From Pontederia crassipes (lineage: Eukaryota > Streptophyta > Magnoliopsida > Commelinales > Pontederiaceae): a stretch of 64,000 nt of DNA. The DNA is taken from assembly GCA_030549335.1 (NCBI GenBank), contig CM060183.1, forward strand, positions 36,702,768-36,766,767, written 5' to 3'. Below are positions 21,573 to 32,548 of this stretch, one piece after another (positions within the stretch are counted from its first letter, which is position 1; each line of letters begins with the position of its first letter). The translations under genes and the position numbers were made by a program. Below the pieces are notes generated by a model that worked only from the letters and a program-made list of their open reading frames with translations, did not search any database and was not told where the DNA came from.

Positions 21573-24500
21573 ATGGCCGTCGCGCTGCCTTCGCTGTCGC
21601 ACCCCTCTCCTTCTGTTCGAGGATATGCCGCTGTGTCGAAGAGCTCCTTCACCCCCTCCACCTCCGCGCTCATCTCGCCGCCTCCTCGCTCCCTCCCGAA
21701 ATTATCCAAGAGGAGGGCGATCTGGACATGCGAATCCCGCGCCTCCAACAGCTTCGACCACATACCGAAGCAGTTCCGGGAGGAAAATCTCAAGGAGGGA
21801 TGTGAGTATCACCATCCCACTCCCCGTGTCCTGATGTATTCTTTTGTTCACCTATTTCTGTTGATCTTATCCTCTTTCAAGGGTTCGAGTTGGATAGTTT
21901 CCAGATTTCTTTTGCTTTTTACTCATTTGCGAGGTCGAATTATTGAATCTATGAAACTTTGCAGACCTTGTGGTTAGTTTCATGAGATTTTACGGATAAG
22001 AATATTTTCCCTCTTTCCTTTTTACAGGAATTTGATGCCATTAGTCTGTTAATTTGTTAACTTAAATGTTTTTTTTTCTGTCATCGAATAGAGTACAAGT
22101 AATAGGGATTCACTGCTACAAGCCCATGCCATTATAGTGTAGTGCGGAAGTATAGGGCTGGACACGAGCTTGTTACAGAATAAAAGTATTTAAGCCATGT
22201 AACAAGCCATGAATATAAATTTAGCTTGGCTTGTTTGATTAACTTTTAATGCCTGGCTTAGCTTATTAGCCTATTAAGCCAAACAAATTTTTTGATGATC
22301 TACTAGGTTACATATAATAAATCTTATTTATTAAAGAAACAAAAGTTATGAACGACCACTAATATATTTTCTAAACATATAATAAAAATAGTAATATTGA
22401 ACTCAAAATTGAAGATTTAAAATATGAAGGATTAAAAATTATATATATAATATATAATATATTAATAAATCTTGACCTGATAAGCTATAAGACTAGGCCA
22501 ATTATTAAGAGGCTAAGCCTCTCTAAGAAAATAGGCTTATTTTGATAATAGGCCGAGCCGAGCTAGGCAAAAAAATAGGCCAAGCCACGAGTTGCTCACG
22601 AACGGCTCGGCTTATTTCCAGCCCTATGCGGAACACTAACCTTAATTGGAACTTCTTTTACAGAGAAAAAAAAGTTTAGTTGTCTTAACAAGTGCTTAAT
22701 CTCCGTGCTAATGGGCTGCCATGTCTCTGGTCTTCATTATGATTTTACATCTGTCCTGTTGGAGTTTTCTGTCTTCCGTTGCACATTACATTATCTCAAG
22801 TTCCGATCACATCCATGACAAATGCACACCTTAAACTAGAAACTTCTGTATAATACCTAAGATAAAAGAAAAAGACGCATTCCTTCAAAAAAAATAGAAA
22901 AAATTTCCTGATGTTAAGCTCTGGTTCAAACGGAGAAAGAAAAACATTGGTTCAGCTGCAGATTGGTTTCTCGTCTCTAAACTTTGTTTCCTAAATTTAC
23001 TGATGGCAGAAGATACACCAACATGATGGAAATAAGAATATGGATTTCTATCCTAAAGAATAATGAAATACAAGCTGCGATGTTGGCTAAACAGACTAAT
23101 TCTACTTTGCAAGATGTCTAGGCAGACTCATGCTTTCTGTTCTCCTCCAATGATTTGGCAAATTACTGTGCTTTTTGGACAAAGAAACAATTTAATTACT
23201 AGTTGTTTTTTTCCTATAGAAAAATGTTTCTCTTTTCTCGTGTCCATCATTCTTTTCAATCATGATATTGTTGAATAATATTACCTGCAACAACAACAAC
23301 AACAAAGCCTTATCCCACTAGGTGGGGTCGGCTACATGGATCATTTTGTTGATCCATGTTCATGCGATTCGACAGGGCCTAACACAACCCTCCTCCTTTA
23401 TCCGGGCTTGGGACCGGCTATAAAACATAGGCGGAGTTGAATAATATTACCTGCAAATGGAGTCAAAATGTCAAGTCAGTGTTGCCTTGCACTTTGAGTA
23501 TGAAGATGCCATTGTTGGTTTATTCTCAAATAGAAAGTCTAATATTCTTCTATTTTACAGTGATGGAGAATTACAAGAATGCTCCTAGGTACCTGTATGG
23601 CCTAAATCCTGCACAGATGGACATGTTCATGACAGAAGACAGCCCTGTCAACCGGCAGGCAGATAAAGTAACCGAGGTATATTGATTTTGTCCAAGTGAA
23701 TAAGACCCTTTTGTGTAAGAATCATCCTGTGAAAGAATAAAGAAAATACCAATGAAATTTCTTGCTATTTTACTTTTTTGACAGCAAAGCATTTCATCTG
23801 CTAGCAACTACCTTGATAATGGGGGAATGTACAGTTTAAGAGGCATGCAGGATGGACCATCGAGGTATAGTATGAGTGTGAGCATGTACCGCGGTGGAGC
23901 CAGAGGATATGGGAGGCCAAGAACTGCCCCACCAGATCTGCCTTCTTTGCTATTAGATGCTCGAATAGTATATCTTGGGATGCCTGTAAGAGAATAAATA
24001 TACACTTTATTTTTTCATATATATGTATTATATTCATATTCATAGAATTATGTGATTGGTATTTATATTATGTATTATTTAAGTATATATTTTTTTGCCA
24101 TATATGTATCTGAATCCCTCGTAGACTGATAATTCCTTTTCGCTTTGTTCTGTTAACAGATAGTTCCAGCAGTGACTGAGCTCCTAGTTGCTCAGTTTAT
24201 GTGGTTGGACTATGATAACCCAACAAAACCTATATATCTCTACATTAATTCATCTGGAACACAAGTGAGTCACCTTTTCATGTTTGAGCATATGCATTGT
24301 TATATTTATACTGATTTCTTTACAAGGTTATTACTGGGTTATTTATAGAATGAGAAGATGGAGACGGTTGGATCTGAAACTGAGGCATACGCAATAGCTG
24401 ACACCATGGGTGTAAGTGAACTCAATTTGTCTTCGGTTTCTTTGGTTTTCAACCTTCTGGAACCCATGTTTCATAAGATATTTTTACTGTTTTGTGGTTT

Positions 24501-25525
24501 GACACTTCGATGTAGATAAAAGTTTAAATATGTAGTTATTTCAGTATATCTAATTAATTTCATCTGATATTTGATTTGATATTTCATAGTTCTAATCACA
24601 TGAAAATTTATATTTCAAAATATGTTCATTGCCATTTATTTCATTCTTGTATGACATTTCTATTTTAATATTTGTGTGATGAATAAGAATAAAATAACTT
24701 CAATGTACATTGTTGCCATTTGATATTGCTGTTCATTTTCATTCTTTTCTTCTATCTTGATTATGACATATTTATCTTCTAGAGCCTTTTATTATCCGAA
24801 TGTTTCAAATGTTAAATTGCACATTAAATTGATTCATCTTTCTCATGCAAACAGTACTGCAAATCAAAAGTGTACACGGTGAACTGTGGCATGGCATATG
24901 GCCAAGCGGGAATGCTTTTAGCCCTTGGTGCCAAAGGCTTTCGTGCACTGCAGCCGAATGCTTCCAGTAAGTTGATTAGTGACATTCATATATGTGTAGT
25001 TCTACATCACAGAATATTGATCATGTCTTTATTGCAGCTAAATTGTATTTGCCAAAGGTCAACAAATCCAGTGGAGCAGTCATTGATATGTGGATCAAGG
25101 TGAGGCTCTTAAATCTTTGCAACCATCTATTGATTTGTATTTTCATATAAGTTGTTACTTGTGCCTTCTCCCAGGCAAAAGAGCTTGATGCAAACACCGA
25201 CTACTACATTGAGCTATTAGCTAAAGGGATTGGCAAAACCAGGGAAGAGATATCAAAGGATATCCAACGTCCGAAATATTTCCAGGCCCAAGAAGCCATT
25301 GCCTATGGGATTGCAGATAAAATAATAGACTCACGAGATGTTACTTTTGAGAAACGGGTAAAACTTATACACATGCTTTAGTGGTTTTGAAGTTTGGGTT
25401 TCTTTGTTCTACTGTTTATGAACTGTCCATTGTTGCAGAACTACGATGAGATGCTAGCACAATCAAAAGCCATGAGAAGGGGTGCCGGAGCTGGTCCACA
25501 GTCAGCACCATCTGGATTTAGGTAG
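21573..25525 (+). CDS. CLPR1: Plastid Clp protease non-catalytic subunit ClpR1
   Basis: Nine exons: 21573-21801, 23561-23676, 23785-23985, 24160-24264, 24349-24411, 24855-24966, 25038-25099, 25175-25357, 25439-25525. All introns are GT-AG and phases join, giving 385 residues, close to Arabidopsis ClpR1 as I recall it. The first 60 or so residues are a Ser-rich plastid transit peptide. Next come the ClpR1-typical FDHIPKQFREENLKEG and QMDMFMTEDSPVNRQADKVTE, then the ClpP fold (RTAPPDLPSLLLDARIVYLG, YLYINSSGTQNEKMETVGSE, LAKGIGKTREEI). The ClpP nucleophile Ser is replaced by Gly254 in CGMAYGQAGM, and the His position reads Tyr279 in KLYLPK. It is therefore a structural member of the ClpP/R ring of the chloroplast stroma that degrades proteins with ClpC. 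Intron 1 (1.76 kb) hosts a MITE and a SINE. The first in-frame ATG is at 21573. Confidence 0.96.
22151..22626. mobile_element. hAT-type MITE in CLPR1 intron 1
   Basis: Ends TATAGGGCTGGACACGAGC and CTTATTTCCAGCCCTA are inverted. TGCGGAAG (22143-22150) and TGCGGAAC (22627-22634) form an 8-bp target duplication with one change. The interior is AT-rich with AGGCTTA/AAGCC words; no frame. Confidence 0.8.
23291..23435 (-). mobile_element. Au-like SINE in CLPR1 intron 1 with 21-bp target duplication
   Basis: Minus-strand SINE: (CAA)n, AAGCCTTATCCCACTAGGTG, GATTCGACAGGG, CCGGGCTTGGGACCGGCTAT, then AAAACATAGGCGGA. A 21-bp flank starting GTTGAATAATATTACC is exact at 23270-23290 and 23436-23456. The 5' end includes the same CGCCTATGTTTTATAGCC-like leader as the copy at 44159. 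An internal part is deleted. Confidence 0.9.
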
Positions 25526-26314
25526 ATCAGCAAGTGTATAGAATCGCAGAATATGAAAGAAGGTTATTATTGAGCGATCAAGAATCTACATGTCCATGTC
25601 TGTGTTGCAATGTTATCACTGGGTAATGTAGTATTATGCTGGATGTAATGATGAAACTTTCACTCTTCGAGTTCTTTCCTCATAAACAGAAATGAATGAG
25701 CGTATGTTTATTGTAGGCTGTGGTGCGCATCCTTCAATGCTCTAAATGGTGATTAATTTAATATTCCCATTTTTGTCCTTAGTTTGCGAAGCCATGTCTG
25801 TTGATTCCTTGTTTGATAATACAATTTGTGCTTCATTGCTTGATAATACAATTTGAAACTCTTGGCGCTAATGAAGTCCAAACTGAGACTACCATGGTAT
25901 TTTTTTCTCTTTTTTTATGTGAATCACTGAATCCTGAAAGATAGAAGTTTCAATATTCGGATGTCCAATTTTTTTTCCTATTCGATATTGATTAGTTATA
26001 TACTTCTGAAGCATACAGAGCATGGAGTCATGAAACTGCAGTCAAAGTGGATCTGCATCTGGGGTATGTATCATGTTGGCTGCACACAGAAATATACATT
26101 TGACAGCTCAAAACTTTTTATCAGATTTCGCGAATATGATGGTGAACCAAATAGCCATCAAGCCTCGTTCTCAACTCTGAACTCGGCGTGTTCTCCCTTC
26201 TCGTTTTATTGAATTATGAATATTTCCAGCAAAACAATTACTAAAAAAATACAAACCCCAATCTTTATTGTCTTTATTTAGTAACCTCCTCAAATGGCTG
26301 CCCCTCGTCTGCTA
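25526..26314. other. Converging 3' ends of CLPR1 and the MCTP gene
   Basis: Tail-to-tail spacer of about 0.8 kb. After the CLPR1 stop there is a T-rich 3' UTR with AATGATGAAAC/AATGAATGA-type weak polyadenylation signals near 25650-25700. The reverse strand near 26250-26280 offers AATAAAG motifs (TTTATT on plus) for the MCTP transcript. The 83-codon plus frame at 25961 is not supported as a gene. Confidence 0.5.
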
Positions 26315-29300
26315 CTACAACAGCCGGTCGGACAGGCTCGGGAGTCGTCGGAAAAAGTTCAAGCTCGTCGGCGGCATGGGGTCCCTGAACATTGGGTGAC
26401 GCAGGAAGTAGAAGCCCAGCGCCACGGCCACCATCTTGGGGGGCACCGTGTACAACGTCAGCGCCACCATCAAGCAAACCCCGATGAAGAGCCTCGTGGC
26501 CCTCGGATCCCTCCAGCTCACCAGCGCCTGCACGCGCTCCCCCTGCGCCGCGAAGTCCCCCATCACCCTCTGCACCCTCGACGCCAACGTCCTCAGCCTG
26601 TCGTACCGCGCCCTCACCACCTCCAGCGGCTTCCCACTGGGCACCGGGTCGAACTCCTCGTCCAGGTCGTCTGCCTCGACCGTGTCCGCCTGCGAGAGCC
26701 TCATGTCCATGCCCGACGGTGCCCGCGGCCGGAACCGATGGTACCAGGCCCCGATCAGGAACACGTAGAGCGACGTCGTCGGCACCACCAGCTCCGGGTA
26801 CCAAACCAGGACCAGGTAGAGAACATGCACCAGGACCGTCGTCACAGGATTCCTCCACCTCCTGATGTCGTCGACCCACCGCGCAAGCCCGACCGCCCAC
26901 GCGATCACCCCCATGATCCGGAACCAGTTGGCCTTGCTCCGTCGGATGCTCCATGTGTGGGAGTCGGCGTCGAGCATGTAGCGCACCACTTCCGGCCCCA
27001 GGGGCGGTTCTGATCGGGCTAGCCAACCGGCCACCATCCGGATAGCGGCGACTCGCAGTACCTCCTGTTGTGCCACGCCAATGGGGCGGAGGTAGTGCAT
27101 GCGGGGAAGCATCGGCTGCGAGTAAATGGCGCAGGTGTCCGGGAGCAGCGTTGGGCACGCGAACCGGATGGCCACTTGCACCTCCCCCATCTTCTTGATG
27201 CCGGAACGCAACAGGACCAACAGTGGATACGAGTTGGTGTACACTTTGTTGCTCTCCAGCGTCGAGACCCGGATGCGGACCTTGCCGATGCGGTAGTCCG
27301 GTCGGTCGTCGGCGACGTCGGCGAACATGCGCCAGTTGTCGAAGACGCCGATGGTGAGGACAGTGCACGGGTCGTAGACCTGCCATGTGTACTGTTCGTT
27401 CCAGCGCGGGTCAAAGCTATCGGTTATGGTTCGCGTCCGCACCCACTTCTTGCCGTACTTGGCCACGCAGTAGGCGTCAGTCGACCCCTTGACGCTGCCC
27501 CTTGTCTTCATGGGTAGCAGACCGCGCGCCCCGAGGATTCCCAGCTCCAGCGTCCCCACGGCCGGCTTCCAGAGCTGCTTCGCCGTCGGACGGAAGTCAC
27601 TGCAGACGTGTGCGGCTTCGTCCAGAACGTGGTACCCACCCTCTAAGCACAATCTTAAATGCAGGCGGCCGCAGTATCCATTTGTTGCACCACCTGCACC
27701 GCTGCCATGGTTTTCCCCTCCGGCCACTCCGGTGGGTTCCTCCAGGTTGAACCATTTGGACGCTACCGGCTGCCGTTCGTCAATGCGCTGCTCCACTGTG
27801 CCGAGGGAGACGATGGCGTGGCCGAGAAGCGTCGGCTCCTTGATCGTCCGGTCCTCCACGAGAACGATCATTTGGTCGTCGAGCGGCTCTGACGCCACGA
27901 AGAGGAGGTCTTCCATCCATGAGAACGACGACGAGCTGCCGTTCACTATCGACCGCCGCGTCCTCGCTGATTGGAAACCGAGTTGGATCTTGACGCGGAT
28001 GTCGAACGGTGTGCCCTGTGGCGGCGTGGCGACACGTAGGTTCTGCGCCTCGATGATGGAGGCCCGGAGGTACCAAAGCTTCGGCGACTGGTAGACCTTG
28101 GATCGGGTGTAGCTCACGTAGGGAGCGTCGGTGTTCCACGACTCCGGGAACGACTCGTCGGCCTGGGTTCCCATCCAGACTGAGACCATGATGTCGCCGG
28201 TGACCTGACTGGCAGGATTGTGGTCGTCGCCTCCTTCGAGCCGGTACCACTGTGGAGCGAGCGGGCCATCTGGCTGGTCCCGGACGGGCACATCGGACAG
28301 GTCCAAGCACACACCGCCGAGGAAGGCCTCGCCGGGGCCTCCATCCCATAGTGATATCTCGAGCGTGGCATCTGGCTTGCCCTCGCTCAAGGAGAAGACT
28401 TGGTTCCATTCTGGGTTGCCGGAGCCGGCATCGCGCGCAGGCTTGGAACGAAGAGAGTGTGGCCCTGTCCGGACCTTAACGTAGGGGCTCTCACAGGCGC
28501 GAATACCTCGCGCCTTAACAATCCGAACGAAGAGGTAATGCATGGGCTCGACGAGGTCGTAGGCCGAGGAAGGCATGCGGTCGACAGGTTCACTAGAGGA
28601 GACGAAACGGCCCGAGAGGACCCTCGGCTGCGACAAATAGTCTCCTCCCCCACCGATGAACCGCCTCGTGGAGACCCTCCCCCTCTCTGTTGTCGACGAC
28701 GTTTGCATCTTCCGTACTTCCGGCGGGTATGCCTCAACCGGCGGATGCTCTGGTGAGGGTGGCCCCACCATCTCGGCCTGAACTTGCGCGAGTGGCGGCG
28801 TGGTTTCCTCCACGATGTCGACGGAGACAGGCGGCGGGGATTGTGTCTCCACCGCAGTCTCAGTCGGAGCGGGGAGGTCCGGTGGCGGCTCCTTTACTTC
28901 CTCAGCAGGAGGGGCCTGCGAAGGATGATTGTTCGGGTCGTCGGGCTTCTTCTCTTCTACAGTTTCGTCGTAGTAGTATATCTTGAGGCCGATCTCGCCT
29001 CGGATCCAGCTGAGGACGTTCCGCTTCTCAAGGGGGAAGTAGATGAGCCCCTCCTCGCCGCGGCGAGCGAACTGCGACCCGTAGATCCTGACGCGACCGA
29101 GGAAGTGGTTCTTCCGGGCGCCGGCGGCGGCGCTGCCCATCCGCTTGTCGTTGTAGACCTCGACGTCGAGCTCCTCGTCGTCCATGGCGGCCGGGTCTGC
29201 GATGATGAACTCGAGGCGCTCGTACCACTGTGGGTTGAGGTCGCGGGGCACCGTCCGGGTGCGCTTCCGCTGCCCGTCGAAGTCGACGACGACGTAGGGG

Positions 29301-29401
29301 CTGGAGGTGCCCTGTCCATCCTTGGGGAGGAGCTCCCGGGCGTCGATGACCTCCACGACGAGCTTGCGCACGGTGTGCGGCGGCGGCGGGTGCGTCGCCA
29401 T
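26315..29401 (-). CDS. MCTP family protein, QUIRKY-like
   Basis: One exon of 1028 codons, as usual for this family. The N-terminal C2 domain (VRKLVVEVIDARELLPKDGQ, about residues 10-130) is followed by a Pro/Glu-rich linker (about 155-250). Three further C2 domains are at about 290-400, 460-580 and 625-745 (LGILGARGLLPMKTRGSVKG, then YGKKWVRTRTITDSFDPRWN). The C-terminal phosphoribosyltransferase-C region with membrane segments runs about 855-1028 (MHYLRPIGVAQQEVLRVAA, then VLVWYPELVVPTTSLYVFLI). MCTPs tether ER to plasma membrane, often at plasmodesmata; the long linker and first C2 best fit the QUIRKY/MCTP15 branch, where QKY acts with the receptor kinase STRUBBELIG in tissue shape. That subfamily call is inference. 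The gene is strikingly GC-rich, with long shadow frames on both strands. The start ATG at 29401 is the first in frame. Confidence 0.95.
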   Translation of the reverse strand: MATHPPPPHTVRKLVVEVIDARELLPKDGQGTSSPYVVVDFDGQRKRTRTVPRDLNPQWYERLEFIIADPAAMDDEELDVEVYNDKRMGSAAAGARKNHFLGRVRIYGSQFARRGEEGLIYFPLEKRNVLSWIRGEIGLKIYYYDETVEEKKPDDPNNHPSQAPPAEEVKEPPPDLPAPTETAVETQSPPPVSVDIVEETTPPLAQVQAEMVGPPSPEHPPVEAYPPEVRKMQTSSTTERGRVSTRRFIGGGGDYLSQPRVLSGRFVSSSEPVDRMPSSAYDLVEPMHYLFVRIVKARGIRACESPYVKVRTGPHSLRSKPARDAGSGNPEWNQVFSLSEGKPDATLEISLWDGGPGEAFLGGVCLDLSDVPVRDQPDGPLAPQWYRLEGGDDHNPASQVTGDIMVSVWMGTQADESFPESWNTDAPYVSYTRSKVYQSPKLWYLRASIIEAQNLRVATPPQGTPFDIRVKIQLGFQSARTRRSIVNGSSSSFSWMEDLLFVASEPLDDQMIVLVEDRTIKEPTLLGHAIVSLGTVEQRIDERQPVASKWFNLEEPTGVAGGENHGSGAGGATNGYCGRLHLRLCLEGGYHVLDEAAHVCSDFRPTAKQLWKPAVGTLELGILGARGLLPMKTRGSVKGSTDAYCVAKYGKKWVRTRTITDSFDPRWNEQYTWQVYDPCTVLTIGVFDNWRMFADVADDRPDYRIGKVRIRVSTLESNKVYTNSYPLLVLLRSGIKKMGEVQVAIRFACPTLLPDTCAIYSQPMLPRMHYLRPIGVAQQEVLRVAAIRMVAGWLARSEPPLGPEVVRYMLDADSHTWSIRRSKANWFRIMGVIAWAVGLARWVDDIRRWRNPVTTVLVHVLYLVLVWYPELVVPTTSLYVFLIGAWYHRFRPRAPSGMDMRLSQADTVEADDLDEEFDPVPSGKPLEVVRARYDRLRTLASRVQRVMGDFAAQGERVQALVSWRDPRATRLFIGVCLMVALTLYTVPPKMVAVALGFYFLRHPMFRDPMPPTSLNFFRRLPSLSDRLL

Positions 29402-31552
29402 TAGTGCTTCTTTGTCGATGGAATTGCGATCGCGCTCGAGAGGAATGAGCAGGGGGTGGAAGGCAGAGAATTTTGTGAAAAAGGGAAGGCGGTGAGTCGC
29501 TTTGCTTTATCGCCTTGCTTTTTGAGCTTCGTATTCTTTCTTTTGATCTCCTCTTTGGCGGATTCGTCTTCTCGAATGGGGTTCGCGTTGTGTGTGCGTC
29601 GTTTTATTTTGCTTCCGTCTCAAGCTCTCTCCTCTCCTCTGCCTCCATTTGGACACTGCCCCCTTTTAGCTCCGTTTGTTGACCGTTGGACTTGGACATG
29701 TGTTTCCCACGCTTTTCAGAATCGAATATAACTGACCCGGGCTCCCCAAGGGTCATTACTCATTAGGCAGTAGGTAGAAATATGAGGCAGAAAAAAAATA
29801 AAATATATTTAATTAAGAGTGATTAATATTATTACCAATATTATTAGTGGATTGGTGGAGGTGGTGGTGGTAGTAGTAGTAGTAAGTGTTATTTGCTTTG
29901 GATGCTGACTACGTAAACTCCCGTTTCCAGGCCGACGAAACGAGCTTTTAATTAATGCAAGATTAGAATATGTGCGAAAGAAGTTAGCCAAGGAAGGTGG
30001 GCACCATTTGGAGTCATGATGGCATCGACTCCTTTTTGAGGGATGTGGAAAGAAAGAGTGTTACGCCTTTCCACGTAATTAATTTAAGACGAGCTAATTA
30101 ATCCCATTCTTTTCCATAAACAAGTGGCAAAGGGCATGTTAACAAGCTGTAATTACAATATACTAAAAATGAAAAAAGTAAGGTTTTTTTCCCTCAACAG
30201 TGCCACATTGACGTCTATATTTCTTTTCTTCAAGGTTTCAATTTTTTATAACCGATGCTGCGTGCGATAGTTGGGCTTTGTGGCCTCAAATCCTTGATGA
30301 ATAGAACTTTTTTTGGAAGTTTAATCTTGTGACGTGATCTACGAATGCTGGAGAGGTATAAGTGATATACGAGGAATGGATTAGTCCAATAATAATTTGA
30401 AGAGGTTCTTCTTCCTGAACAAAGGCACCGAAGTGAGACGACCACCTGATCTGTAAAAGCTTGCAGGATGTGTGTGATCCAACTCCAGAATCCAGATAAA
30501 AAGATCAGCTGTTGTCTCTGATTATTAAAGGCAGCATTATGACTAGGATAAGATTTATCCGCTGCATGCATGCACCAATCCCATGCTCCGATTCAGAAAA
30601 CATTCTAAAGGAGCCTTCCATCAATCTGCAAAAACAGTCAAACACAGAGATGTGGATCTCCACTGCTCGCCGAAAAAGCAAGGAAAAAAAAAGATGTGCT
30701 CTGATATCAGATCATTCATCCATATAGAAAATTCGCGGATCCTGTCAAAGGTATAAATCGAATTTGAGATTTCTGATTAATGCTAATTTGTAGCTGCCTC
30801 CACCTGCGATCTTGAGCAATATTCCTTCAGTTGGCTTTGACGAAATTGGTCGAACATGGAGCAAGCAGTGGCATTCATGAAAACAGTACTTTTTTTTTAC
30901 TGGTTAATAGACAAACGAATGATTAATTCAACTTCCATAGGCCTCAACAATGGCGCAGCAGCAGCAGCAGCAGCAGCAGGTTCTTTGATCGTCCTGGGCA
31001 CGCATCATCGCCGAGATGCTTCCTCGCTTTTCCAGCGAACTGTTGGACTGCTGCTGTTGCGGTTGGGTGGGGGGAAAGGTGGAATCAGTTCTCTCGCTTT
31101 GTTAGATCACACATCAATGTGATAGAGGAGGACCACCATTGTTCTGCTGCGAATCAAGCTGTAATAGGATACGAGAGAGAAGGAGGGAGGGAGGGAGAGA
31201 GAGAGACAGAGAGGAATAAGAACCATGCAGGGCATGTGAAAGAAGAATGAGATGAGAACCAGGGACTATTTGAACCTTGTCCTTGCCTATGAGGCACGAG
31301 CTAAATTATTTTTATGTATATACTGCAGGCCCTAAGATTTATCTTATTTCTTTATTTATAATTATTCTGCGTAGCAGGGAACACAGTCATTTGTTTGTTT
31401 GTTTCAGGACTCTCGACATAAATTACTATTGAGGTCAAACATTGAATAAGTAACAATTAAATGGGGGCCATCTTTTTTGCGAGTCTTTTAATATAAGTGA
31501 AATGGTGATTTCAATTGTCTAATTTGCGCAATACAAGTGGAAGGTGGATACA
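29402..31552. other. MCTP upstream region and spacer
   Basis: 29402-29740 is the MCTP leader/promoter (CT-rich on the plus strand). 29855-29885 is a GGT/AGT triplet run. 30955-30980 is a (GCA)n run inside an 88-codon plus frame (30856-31122) that gives poly-Ala; I see no domain. 31165-31215 is a GA-rich microsatellite. No gene is supported, although the GC-richer 30850-31140 stretch could be a relic exon. Confidence 0.4.
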
Positions 31553-31596
31553 TACAACAACAACAAAGTCTTATCCCACTAGGTGAGGTCGGCTAA
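31553..31596 (-). mobile_element. RTE/SINE 3'-end fragment
   Basis: ACAACAACAACAAAGTCTTA then TCCCACTAGGTGAGGTCGGC matches the family tail on the minus strand. No clear target duplication was found. It lies about 130 bp before the RTE LINE, in opposite orientation. Confidence 0.6.
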
Positions 31597-31725
31597 TCAA
31601 ATTTAAATATCTTATTGAAATCAAGTTAATATGGAAAAATTAACTTATTTAGGAGGTCTACTTTACAAAATTCTTTTACTGTTAAGGAAAATAAATTTGA
31701 AATCTTATTTAAATAAAAGAAAATT

Positions 31726-32528
31726 TGAAATCTTAATTTAGTGCTTTTAGCGGATTCAAGAAAAGAGATTAATACAAAATTGGAAATATGAAAAAATACA
31801 TTGGAGTCAAAGGGTTTTCGTTTAAGTAGGAATAAAACAGAATATATGCATAGCAATTTCATAAATAAACAACTTAGAGGCGATTTGAAAGTGAGGTTAG
31901 GGGAGAATATAATTTTTCAAGTGACAAAGTTTAAATATTTATGATCAATTATAAGACAAGATGATGAGATTGATGACGATGTTAATCATAGAATTCAAGT
32001 TGGTTGGTGTAAGTGGAGGAAAACCACTGGAATTCTTTGTGATAGAAAAGTACCCAATAAAATTAAAGAAAAATTTTATCGTACTGCTATAAGACCAGCA
32101 ATGTTATATGGTAGTGAATGTTGGGTTATGAAGGGACAACATGAACGTAAAGTGGTGGTAGCCGAAATGAGGATGTTGAGATGGATGTGTGGTCATACAA
32201 GATTAGATAAGATTAGGAATGACCATATACGTGAACGAGTCGGAGTGGCTCCTATTAGTGAGAAAATGGTAGAGAATCGTTTGAGATTGTTTGATCATGT
32301 TCGGAGAAGACCATAAATGCGCAAGTAAGAAGAGTAGATCAAATAATTTGGAGTCCGATTAAAAGAGTGAGAGTGAGACCAAGGCGGACACTTGGCGAAC
32401 TAACAGAGCAAGATCTATTGGTGAATAATATATCGAAAGGTTTGGTTATTAATAGAGCGGAATGACGTCGTATGATCCATGTAGCCGACCCCATCTAGTG
32501 GGATAAGGCTTTGTTGTTGTTGTTATTG
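31726..32528 (+). mobile_element. 5'-truncated RTE-type LINE with 20-bp target duplication
   Basis: The body encodes, with stops and frameshifts, the C-terminal part of an RTE-clade reverse transcriptase. The longest piece, 32101-32316, reads MLYGSECWVMKGQHERKVVV, then EMRMLRWMCGHTRLDKIRND and RERVGVAPISEKMVENRLRL. The 3' end CCATGTAGCCGACCCCATCT...GATAAGGCTTTG(TTG)n is the same tail carried by the Au-like SINEs. TATTTAAATAAAAGAAAATT occurs exactly at 31706-31725 and 32529-32548. Truncated and inactive, but it identifies the kind of LINE that can mobilise the SINEs. Confidence 0.92.
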
Positions 32529-32548
32529 TATTTAAATAAAAGAAAATT

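Noticed and set aside
26274-29404. Long open frames on both strands overlapping the MCTP gene (for example 26274-27386 minus, 28784-29404 plus, 27489-28094 plus)
   Set aside because: They are shadows created by the very high GC of the MCTP codons; their products are Arg/Pro/Gly-rich without domains, while the 1028-codon frame has four C2 domains.
30856-31122. 88-codon frame with a poly-Ala run
   Set aside because: The Ala run is a (GCA)n microsatellite and the rest has no recognisable protein features; no splice partner was found.
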